DNA of 64,000 nt from the NCBI RefSeq assembly GCF_009739905.1, contig NZ_CP034279.1, positions 3,782,001 through 3,846,000 on the forward strand, given 5' to 3'. Source of the DNA: Streptomyces ficellus. Lineage in GTDB: Bacteria; Actinomycetota; Actinomycetes; Streptomycetales; Streptomycetaceae. Both the position numbers and the translations under genes were made by a program. Below the pieces are notes generated by a model. It was not told where the DNA came from. It did not search any database and saw only the letters and a list, made by a program, of their open reading frames with translations. This document shows positions 44,735-51,685 of this stretch, in pieces (position 1 is the stretch's first letter; each line of letters begins with the position of its first letter).

Positions 44735-46855
44735 ATGACGGACAATGTCGTCCCCCTGCGCAAGAACACAGACCCGCCCACCGACACCGCGACCGTGACC
44801 CCGTTGACCGTGGTCCCCGACCCGGCGCCGCCCGCACCCCTGCCGCTGTGGGTGCGCTCAGGACACGCCGTGAAGAGGCTGGCCACCGACGAGCGGACCA
44901 CGACGATGGCGCGTGCGGTAGCCCGGCACAGCCTCTACGTGGTCGGCGGGACCAGGATCGTTACGCGGCGGGCATGGGACGGCCGTACCGGCGCCCGCTA
45001 CGAACGGATGCTCAGGGCCGCCGAAGCCGCCGGGAACTACGAGGCGGCCGGCGACTGGGAGGAGCGGCTGCACCGCTTCCGCGCCGACCGGCACAAGCGC
45101 CGCATGGACCTTCTCACCGCCCCCGAACGCCTGGTCAAAGGCGCGGCCGTGGGAACCGCGGGCGGTATAGGGCTCCTGATCGCCCTCGGGATTGCCCTGG
45201 CAGTGGCGAACGAGGACGTCACCGACGTCGTCACCCCGCTCATGGCTCTGGTCGAGCTGATCCGGCTGCTGGTGGTGATCGTGCAGGTGGTGTGGGGCCC
45301 GCTGGTCGCTCTTGGCCCCTGGCTCGCCCTCGCCGGACTGTGGGCGGTCGGTCGCCACAGGAACGCCGCCCCGAACTGGGCGCTCCCGGCCGGCAAGCGC
45401 GCCGACGACGCAGGGGCACCGATCACCCCGTCGATCGTGGTCACCGCGCTGCGGGACCTGGGTATTGCTCCGCTGCGAAGCGCCATCAAGGAGATGGGCG
45501 ACGCCGGCGCCGCGATGCTCGGCCCGATCCGGATCGCCGGATGCGGTGTCGAGGTCGACGTGACCCTGCCTTCCGGGGTCTCCACCGACCAGGTCCAGGG
45601 GCGGCGCCGGAAGCTCGCGGAGAACCTCAACCGGCACGAGCACGAGGTGTTCATCACCATCCCCCAGGCCGCCCGCACCGTGCGGCTGTGGATCGCCGAC
45701 TCCGGAGCCCTCGACGAGCCGATCGGTCCCTCTCCGCTCGTGCTGGATCCGGACCTGCGTGCCAGTTACAAGACTGGCCGCGCCCCGTGGGGACAGGACC
45801 TGCGCGGCGACGCCGCCGTGCTGAGCCTGTATCAGCGGCACATGCTGGTCACGGGCCTGTCCAACCAGGGCAAGACCGCCGCCGTGCGGGCGCTTGCCCT
45901 GTGGCTTGCCCTGGACCGCACGGTCGAGTTCCGCGTGGCGGACCTGAAGGGCGCCGGTGACTGGGCCATGTTCGACGGGCTGGCCACCGTGTTGATCCAG
46001 GGTCCGACCGACGACCACGTCATCCAGGCAACCGAGATGGTCGAGGGCGGCGTGAGCGAGATGGAGCGGCGCCTCACGGCCCCGCCCGGAACCGCCTTCC
46101 CGCCGCTGATCATCCTGGTCGATGAGGCGCAGGTGGCGTTCATGTGCCCGGCCGTGGACGACGAGAAGCGCCAGTACGGCGGGTCCAAGGCCACGTCCCG
46201 GTACTTCATGGCTGCCCGGAAGATCCACAACCAGGGTCGGGCGGTGAACGTGCTGCTGTGGCAGGGCACCCAGGACCCCACCGACCAGAACCTGCCCAAG
46301 CTCGTACGCGAGGGCGCCCACACGCGCGCCTCGCTCGCGCTGGGCACCGAATCCCAAGCCCGCATGGCGCTCGGGGACAAGGCCGTTGACGGCGGCGCCG
46401 CCCCGCACCTGCTGCGCCCCGGCCTGGACAAGGGAACCCTGGTCGTCGCCTCCGACGGCATCGACATCCCCGCCGGCCAGGCCTCGATCACGGTGCGCAC
46501 GCACTACATCGACACCGACCAGGCCACCGAGATCGCCGACCGGGCCAAGGCCCTGCGCGACGGCGTGACCACGGTCCACGTCATCGACACGGGTGAGCCG
46601 ATTGACCCGCTGGCCGATGTCGCATCCGTAGTGGGCGACGCGCCCCGACTGCTCACTCAGGACGTGCTCAAGCGGCTGACCGCGCTCAACGCAGACGCGT
46701 ACGGCGGCTGGTCGTTCGTCGACCTCAAGCGCGTCTTGGACGGCACCGGGGCGGAGCCGTACAAGTCCGACGGCCGCATGGTCGTCGGCCGCGACCGCCT
46801 CGCCCGAGCCCTCACGAACCGGGACACCGGCGGTTCCACTTCTGCCGAAGTGTGA
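44735..46855 (+). CDS. FtsK/SpoIIIE-type DNA translocase (TraB/TraSA-like)
   Basis: The main conjugation protein: a 706-residue septal DNA pump that moves double-stranded element DNA between hyphae without relaxase. Two or three hydrophobic segments lie at about 140-160 and 168-200. The motor domain has Walker A GLSNQGKT at 374-381 and Walker B LIILVDEAQ with Asp463-Glu464. The C-terminal region (VLKRLTALNADAYGGWSF) fits the winged-helix clt-recognition domain of the family. No relaxase gene is present in the element, as expected for this transfer mode. Confidence 0.92.
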   Translation: MTDNVVPLRKNTDPPTDTATVTPLTVVPDPAPPAPLPLWVRSGHAVKRLATDERTTTMARAVARHSLYVVGGTRIVTRRAWDGRTGARYERMLRAAEAAGNYEAAGDWEERLHRFRADRHKRRMDLLTAPERLVKGAAVGTAGGIGLLIALGIALAVANEDVTDVVTPLMALVELIRLLVVIVQVVWGPLVALGPWLALAGLWAVGRHRNAAPNWALPAGKRADDAGAPITPSIVVTALRDLGIAPLRSAIKEMGDAGAAMLGPIRIAGCGVEVDVTLPSGVSTDQVQGRRRKLAENLNRHEHEVFITIPQAARTVRLWIADSGALDEPIGPSPLVLDPDLRASYKTGRAPWGQDLRGDAAVLSLYQRHMLVTGLSNQGKTAAVRALALWLALDRTVEFRVADLKGAGDWAMFDGLATVLIQGPTDDHVIQATEMVEGGVSEMERRLTAPPGTAFPPLIILVDEAQVAFMCPAVDDEKRQYGGSKATSRYFMAARKIHNQGRAVNVLLWQGTQDPTDQNLPKLVREGAHTRASLALGTESQARMALGDKAVDGGAAPHLLRPGLDKGTLVVASDGIDIPAGQASITVRTHYIDTDQATEIADRAKALRDGVTTVHVIDTGEPIDPLADVASVVGDAPRLLTQDVLKRLTALNADAYGGWSFVDLKRVLDGTGAEPYKSDGRMVVGRDRLARALTNRDTGGSTSAEV

Positions 46856-47156
46856 CAGGGAACGGCCCTGCGAACCGTCAGGGAGGCAGGGAGAACTCCC
46901 TGAGCCCGTCCCTGACGCGCCTCCCTGGCTCTGACCTGTGTGAACGACCTACCAGGGAGGCAGGGAGGCGCCCCGTCATCACCTGCGGAAACCCCGCCAC
47001 AGGCCACGCGCCAGGGGGTACCGGCGCCTCCCTGGGCGACCGCGAACAGCCGTTCCGGTTGCCGCCCCCACGAACGCCGAGAGCGGCCCCACATGTCCGC
47101 CAAGACCGGGCCGCTCTCGTCTGCCAGCACCTCTAAGAGAACTGGAGACACCCAGG
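46856..47156. repeat. Gap with repeated CAGGGAGGCAGGGAG
   Basis: No gene. A 15-base sequence occurs identically at 46879-46893 and 46953-46967, with several further CTCCCTG or CAGGGAG heptamers on both strands nearby. This could be the cis-acting transfer locus (clt) recognised by the translocase just upstream, part of the origin, or an operator for the replication genes downstream. Confidence 0.6.
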
Positions 47157-48065
47157 ATGACCCATGAACTCTGTTCCGCGCTGCTCCGTGCAGCGCTGGA
47201 TGCAGCCGAGTGCGGCTGGCACGTCTTCCCCCTCCGCCCGGGCAGCAAGCGCCCGGCCCTGCACGGCGAGGACAACTGTCCCCGCACCGGGCCGTGTGGC
47301 GACGGGCACCGCAAGTGGGAGGAGCGCGCCACCACCGAGCCCGACCGCATCCGGCGGGCGTGGGGTGAGCGGCCGTTCAACGTCGGGATCACCACCGGTC
47401 CTTCAGGCCTGCTGGTCGTCGACCTCGACATGCCCAAGACGAAGGACAAGAGCAGTACGGACACGCCTAGCGGCGTGACGACCTTCCAAGCGCTCTGCGA
47501 GCGCGCCGGGCAGGCCGTCCCCACCACCCGCACCATCCGGACCCCGAGCGGCGGACGCCACCTGTACTTCACCGCCCCCATCGGGGTCCGGCTGACGAAC
47601 ACGGCCAGCACCCTCGCCCCGCTGGTCGACACCCGTGCCTGGGGCGGATACGTCGTCGCCCCCGGCAGCACCCTCCCCCACGGCCCGTACATGGTGGAGG
47701 ACGACCACCCGCCCGCCCCACTTCCGGAATGGCTGTGCGCCCGCCTGACGCCCTGTCAGTCCTCGCAAGGCCTGAGCACCGCTTCCGTGACGGTGAACGG
47801 CTCACGGCGCGCCACAGCGGCCCTGAACGCCGAAACCGCCGCTGTGGCCACCACCACCGAGGGCGGGCGGAACGTGCGTCTGCTGGCGGGCGCTCGGGCG
47901 GTGGGGCGGTTCGTCGCATGGGGCGACCTCCCCCGGCACGTGGTGGAGGAGGCGTTTCAGGGAGCGGGGGAGGCGGCGGGACTGCCGCCGGCCGAGTGCC
48001 GCGCCACCATCCGCTCCGCCCTGAACTGGTCCATCCGCACCGCCCGGCCCCGGGAGGCAGCGTGA
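47157..48065 (+). CDS. Bifunctional DNA primase/polymerase (Prim-Pol) replication protein
   Basis: 302 residues. The Prim-Pol domain covers most of the protein, with catalytic Asp89 and Asp91 in VVDLDMP and the SGGRHLYF block around His135. The C-terminal 90 residues are helical (RNVRLLAGARAVGRFV). In AICEs of the Prim-Pol type it starts replication of the excised circle. It is followed by overlapping starts (GTGA, then ATGA) leading into the DUF3631 ATPase. Confidence 0.88.
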   Translation: MTHELCSALLRAALDAAECGWHVFPLRPGSKRPALHGEDNCPRTGPCGDGHRKWEERATTEPDRIRRAWGERPFNVGITTGPSGLLVVDLDMPKTKDKSSTDTPSGVTTFQALCERAGQAVPTTRTIRTPSGGRHLYFTAPIGVRLTNTASTLAPLVDTRAWGGYVVAPGSTLPHGPYMVEDDHPPAPLPEWLCARLTPCQSSQGLSTASVTVNGSRRATAALNAETAAVATTTEGGRNVRLLAGARAVGRFVAWGDLPRHVVEEAFQGAGEAAGLPPAECRATIRSALNWSIRTARPREAA

Positions 48066-48418
48066 CCACCCGCGCCCGCCCCACCCTGAAACGCCTCACC
48101 CCCGCCACCACCGGTCAGACGGCCGCCGTACCGGCCGCGCCGACCGGGGCCGTGGGCGGCCGAAAGGGCGTCGCCGAAGGCGTCCCCACTGCTTGTCGTC
48201 CTGACCCGCACGGTGACGACGGACGCCGGCCGGTCGCCTGGCTGCACATCACCGCCCCCGGACGCGGGACTGTCCCCTCCGCCCGGTCGTGGTGCCTGTG
48301 CGGACGCGACCGCTTCACCACCGGCCACAACCGCGTACTCGCCCTGATCGACGACCACGACCACCACCGCACCCACTGCCCCCGCCGCACGGCCAGCCAG
48401 GAAGGACAGGCAGCATGA
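48062..48418 (+). CDS. Conserved AICE hypothetical protein
   Basis: 118 residues from a GTG overlapping the Prim-Pol stop. The first half is low-complexity Ala/Pro/Gly. The second half has VAWLHITAPGRG, a CLCGRDRF motif and a His-rich RVLALIDDHDHHRTHCP end, so Cys/His zinc binding is likely. Commonly found between replication genes of such elements. No function known. Confidence 0.65.
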   Translation: MTTRARPTLKRLTPATTGQTAAVPAAPTGAVGGRKGVAEGVPTACRPDPHGDDGRRPVAWLHITAPGRGTVPSARSWCLCGRDRFTTGHNRVLALIDDHDHHRTHCPRRTASQEGQAA

Positions 48419-49656
48419 CCCCCACCGCCCGGCCCATCGACGGCGCCGCAGTGCTCGACGAGGTGGAAGCCTTCCATCGTCGGTTCAACGTCTTCCCGAC
48501 CGAAGCGGCCTACGTCGCCGTGGCCCTGTGGGACGCTCACGCGCACTTGGTGGAGTGCTTCGAGACCACCCCCAGGATCGCGTTCCTGTCACCCGAACCG
48601 GGATCGGGCAAGTCCCGGGCGCTAGAGATCGTGGAGCTGCTCACCCCGCGTCCGGTCAGCACGGTCTCGGCATCCGCGAACGCGCTTTACCGACTGGTGG
48701 ACTCCGCAGCTGGCCTGCCCACCGTGCTGTTCGACGAGGTGGACACCATCTTCGGTCCGAAGGCAGGGGCAGACGAGGCGCTGCGCGGGTTCCTGAACGC
48801 CGGGTACCGGCGAATCGGCGGCGCCCTGCGGTGCGTGGGGGAGGGCTCCAACCAGAACGCGCAGGTCTTCGGCTCGTACTGCGCCGTCGCCATGGCGGGG
48901 CTCGGCTCGCTCCCGGACACCGTGCTGACCCGCTCCGTCATCGTCCGCATGCGCAAGCGCGCGCCGAACGAGAAGGTGGAGCCCTACCGGCAACGCATCC
49001 ACGAGAAGCAGGGCCACGCCCTGCGTGACCGGCTCGCCGCATGGGCGGACACGGTCCGGGACCGGGTGGCGGGGGCATGGCCGGAGATGCCGGAGGGGGT
49101 GACCGACCGGCCGGCGGACGTGTGGGAACCGCTGCTCGCCGTCGCGGACGCGGCCGGGGGCGACTGGCCGGCGCGTGCACGGGCGGCGTGCCTGGAGCTG
49201 ATCCACGCCGCCCACGACAACGACGAGGCGTCGTTGGGGGTGCGGCTGCTGACCGACCTGCGTGACCGGGTGTTCCGCGGTGCCGACCGCATGCCCACCG
49301 CCGTCATCCTCGAATGTCTGCTCGCCATGGAAGACGCCCCCTGGGGTGACTTGGACGACAAGCCGATCACCTCCCGGACCCTGGCCCGCATGCTCGCCCA
49401 ATACGTCACCCCCGCGAACAAGCCCATCAAGCCCCGGGGCATCCGCACGCCCTCCGGCTTCCCGAAGGGCTACTACGCGGAGGACCTGACGGACGCGTGG
49501 ACGCGGTACTGCCCTCCTCCCCCCGGAGAATCCGCCACGTCCGCCACGTCCGCCACACCGCAGGTCATGTGGGGTGAATCCGTGGCGGATGCCGCCACAG
49601 GCATCCGCCACACGCCCGCCGGATCCGCCACACAACGCCCCCTCGTCGACAGCTAG
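48415..49656 (+). CDS. DUF3631 ATPase, putative replicative helicase
   Basis: 413 residues, start overlapping the upstream stop (ATGA). The ATPase core has Walker A EPGSGKS at about 61-67 and Walker B VLFDEVDTIF with Asp107-Glu108, then a sensor region. A DUF3631 C-terminal domain follows with SRTLARMLAQYVTP and GYYAEDLTDAW. With Prim-Pol it probably forms the element's replisome. The last 40 codons run into the iteron array, which encodes SATSATSATP. Confidence 0.82.
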   Translation: MTPTARPIDGAAVLDEVEAFHRRFNVFPTEAAYVAVALWDAHAHLVECFETTPRIAFLSPEPGSGKSRALEIVELLTPRPVSTVSASANALYRLVDSAAGLPTVLFDEVDTIFGPKAGADEALRGFLNAGYRRIGGALRCVGEGSNQNAQVFGSYCAVAMAGLGSLPDTVLTRSVIVRMRKRAPNEKVEPYRQRIHEKQGHALRDRLAAWADTVRDRVAGAWPEMPEGVTDRPADVWEPLLAVADAAGGDWPARARAACLELIHAAHDNDEASLGVRLLTDLRDRVFRGADRMPTAVILECLLAMEDAPWGDLDDKPITSRTLARMLAQYVTPANKPIKPRGIRTPSGFPKGYYAEDLTDAWTRYCPPPPGESATSATSATPQVMWGESVADAATGIRHTPAGSATQRPLVDS

Positions 49657-49800
49657 GGCCGACTGATCGCCACCGCCGCCACACCACCCGGGTGTGGCGG
49701 CGCCCATCCGCCACGCCACCGGTATCCGCCACACATCCGGGTCCCTGACCTGCGGTGTGGCGGCGTGGCGGACGTGGCGGATCTCCCAGGACAGAGAGCC
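49535..49800. repeat. Iteron-like array of TCCGCCAC motifs, candidate replication origin
   Basis: More than a dozen copies of CCGCCAC or its complement GTGGCGG, many in the form RTCCGCCACR, on both strands. A perfect 12-bp stem (CGCCGCCACACC, loop ACCCG) lies in the middle at 49674-49702. It starts inside the end of the DUF3631 gene and fills the gap to xis. The density is far above local background. Confidence 0.7.
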
Positions 49801-49832
49801 GACCCCGCCACGGGTCGAGGAGGCATGCCCTG

Positions 49833-50030
49833 ATGATCTCCACCCTGCCCACCTCCCACCGTGCCCTGACCGTGCCCGAGGTCATGGCCGCACTCCACCT
49901 GAGCCGGTTCAAGGTCTACGACCTGATCCGCACAAAGCAGCTCCCCAGTTTCACGGTCGGTCGCGCCCGGCGAATCCCGGCCGACGCCCTCCACACGTTC
50001 ATGCAGCATCAGCTTGAGGAGGCCGCCTAA
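49833..50030 (+). CDS. xis: Excisionase (Xis), helix-turn-helix
   Basis: 65 residues, ATG behind GAGGAGG. One MerR-like winged helix, ALTVPEVMAALHLSRFKVYDLI then PSFTVGRARRIPADAL. It bends att DNA to favour excision by the integrase. Its stop shares one base with the integrase start (TAATG), so the two are coupled, as in pSAM2. Confidence 0.85.
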   Translation: MISTLPTSHRALTVPEVMAALHLSRFKVYDLIRTKQLPSFTVGRARRIPADALHTFMQHQLEEAA

Positions 50031-51232
50031 TGGCCAAGCGCGCCAACGGCGAAGGAAGTATCACGATCCGGAAGGACGGCACGTACCACGGCCGCGTGTA
50101 CGTGACGACGACCAGCGGCATCCGCAAGCGGGTCTCCGTCTACGGCAAGACCCGCGACGAGGTGCGCGGAAAGATCACGGACCTCCAGGCCCAGGAGAAC
50201 CAGGGCATCCCCGTCCCCGACACGAACATGAACCTGGAGGACTACCTCACGTACTGGCTGGCCAAGGTGGTCAAGGTCCACCGGCGGCCCAAGACCTACC
50301 AGGGGTACGAGAGCGTGGCCCGGGTGCACCTGGCCCCGGGGCTGGGCCGGAAGAAGATCCGGACGCTGCGGGCCGCCGAGATTCGTACGTGGCTCGCGCG
50401 CGTCGCCTCCGAGTGCCAGTGCTGCAAGCACGGGTGGGACAAGGAGCGGCGGGAGCCGGAGTGCTGCGCGGCGGGGGAGTGCTGCAAGTCGCTGCTGTCC
50501 CGCCGCATGGTGCAGTCGATTCACGCCGTGCTGCGGAACGCGCTCCAGAACGCCGTACGTGAGGAGCTGATCGTGCGGAACGTCGCGCAGCTCGTCCAGG
50601 TCCCCACGCCCACGTACGACACCGGGAAGGGGCTCAGCGTCGCAGACGCTCGCCTCCTCCTCCGTCACTCGGAGGAGGACCGGCTGTACGCGCTCTACGT
50701 CCTGGCCCTGGTCATGGGGATGCGGCGGGGCGAGCTGCTGGGGCTCAGGTGGGCCGCCGTACACCTGGACAGGGAGACCCTGATCGTGGAACGAGCGCTC
50801 CAGCGGGTCGACGGAGAGCTGGTGCTGGTCCAGCCCAAGACGCTCTCCTCCGTCCGGACGGTCCCGCTTCCGCCGTTCGTGATCAAGGCTCTGGTCGACC
50901 ACAAGGAGCGGCAGGCTCAGGAACGGGCCGCCGCCGGCATCGAGTGGAAGGAACACGGGTTGGTGTTCACGTCCCGCATCGGGACGCCCCTGGAGCCGGA
51001 CAACCTCCGGCGGAGCTGGCACCCGCTCCGCAAGCGGCTGGGTCTGGACATCCGCTTCCATGACCTCCGGCACTCGGCCGTGTCCCTGCTGCTGGACCTG
51101 GGGGCGCCGCCGCACATCGTCCGGCAGATCGTCGGTCACAGCGACATCGGGGTGACGATGAAGGTCTACGCCCACGCGTCGCTGGACGAGCAGCGGAAGG
51201 CGCTGAGGAAGCTCGGAGACGCCCTCTCGTGA
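50030..51232 (+). CDS. int: Tyrosine site-specific integrase
   Basis: A 400-residue recombinase that integrates and excises the element at tRNA-Phe. The N-terminal arm-binding domain (GSITIRKDGTYHGRVYV) is followed by a SAM-like core-binding domain. An insertion near residues 126-151 carries seven Cys, perhaps zinc-binding. The catalytic domain has all key residues: Arg232 in GMRRGE, His344 and Arg347 in HDLRH, His370 in VGHS and Tyr380. It ends less than 90 bases from attR. Confidence 0.95.
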   Translation: MAKRANGEGSITIRKDGTYHGRVYVTTTSGIRKRVSVYGKTRDEVRGKITDLQAQENQGIPVPDTNMNLEDYLTYWLAKVVKVHRRPKTYQGYESVARVHLAPGLGRKKIRTLRAAEIRTWLARVASECQCCKHGWDKERREPECCAAGECCKSLLSRRMVQSIHAVLRNALQNAVREELIVRNVAQLVQVPTPTYDTGKGLSVADARLLLRHSEEDRLYALYVLALVMGMRRGELLGLRWAAVHLDRETLIVERALQRVDGELVLVQPKTLSSVRTVPLPPFVIKALVDHKERQAQERAAAGIEWKEHGLVFTSRIGTPLEPDNLRRSWHPLRKRLGLDIRFHDLRHSAVSLLLDLGAPPHIVRQIVGHSDIGVTMKVYAHASLDEQRKALRKLGDALS

Positions 51233-51236
51233 CCCC

Positions 51237-51257
51237 GTTGGGGTACCGGTTGGCGTA
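51237..51257 (+). promoter_or_regulatory. Right pair of putative integrase arm sites
   Basis: GTTGGGGTA and GTTGGCGTA, starts 12 bases apart and in the same orientation as the pair near attL, lie about 63 bases inside attR and directly behind the integrase stop. Confidence 0.65.
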
Positions 51258-51268
51258 ACCGACACGAG

Positions 51269-51302
51269 AACACCCCCACCGAAGATCTCCGGTGGGGGTG
51301 TT
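51269..51302. terminator. 13-bp stem terminator after int
   Basis: AACACCCCCACCG pairs with its complement and is followed by T residues. It separates the element's rightward genes from the leftward tRNA gene. Confidence 0.85.
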
Positions 51303-51319
51303 TGCCCTGGTAGGGCGGC

Positions 51320-51365
51320 GGTGGCTGGGGCCGGGGTCGAACCGGCGACCTTCCGCTTTTCAGGC
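51320..51365 (+). repeat. attR: 46-bp core inside the intact tRNA-Phe
   Basis: Exact copy of attL. Here it forms the 3' half of the functional tRNA-Phe; the element has supplied this half, so the gene is restored after integration. The base beyond it changes the encoded CCA to CCG. Confidence 0.95.
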
Positions 51366-51395
51366 GGACGCTCGTACCAACTGAGCTACCCAGCC
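51322..51395 (-). tRNA. tRNA-Phe(GAA), integration target
   Basis: Minus-strand cloverleaf, acceptor GGCTGGG, anticodon GAA in a CTGAAAA loop, discriminator A. Its 3' 44 bases coincide with attR. Confidence 0.95.
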
Positions 51396-51417
51396 ACGTG
51401 ACCCTTGCGAGCCACAG

Positions 51418-51492
51418 CGGTCCTGACGGGATTTGAACCCGCGGCCTCCACCTTGACAGGGTGGCGAGCACTCCAAACTGCTCCACAGGACC
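51418..51492 (-). tRNA. tRNA-Asp(GTC), second copy
   Basis: Acceptor GGTCCTG paired perfectly with CAGGACC, anticodon GTC in a CTGTCAA loop. The D-loop has one more base than the copy near hrpA. Confidence 0.94.
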
Positions 51493-51531
51493 AAGCAATG
51501 CGCGAGCACCAGTCTCGCACACGATGATGCG

Positions 51532-51604
51532 TGCCCCCAACGGGATTCGAACCCGTGCTACCGCCTTGAAAGGGCGGCGTCCTGGGCCACTAGACGATGA
51601 GGGC
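51532..51604 (-). tRNA. tRNA-Glu(TTC)
   Basis: Acceptor GCCCTCA with wobble pairing to TGGGGGC, anticodon TTC in a CTTTCAA loop, discriminator A. First of the leftward Glu-Asp-Phe tRNA cluster. Confidence 0.93.
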
Positions 51605-51685
51605 TAATTGGCCCGCCTGGGCGCTTCGTCAGCGCGTCGGGGACGTGAGAAGCATATGGGATGCGGGGACGGTTCGCCAAAACGG

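Larger units (their letters stand above)
35812..51365 (+). mobile_element. Actinomycete integrative and conjugative element (AICE) in tRNA-Phe
   Basis: A 15.55-kb element bounded by a perfect 46-bp direct repeat of the tRNA-Phe 3' half. All expected modules are present: tyrosine integrase and excisionase beside attR, Prim-Pol and DUF3631 replication genes with a repeat-rich putative origin, one FtsK/TraB-type translocase for double-stranded DNA transfer, small overlapping spread genes, and a GntR-type kor repressor. The left third is lower-GC cargo. No key gene looks broken, so it may still excise and transfer. pSAM2 and SLP1 are the known models. Confidence 0.93.
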
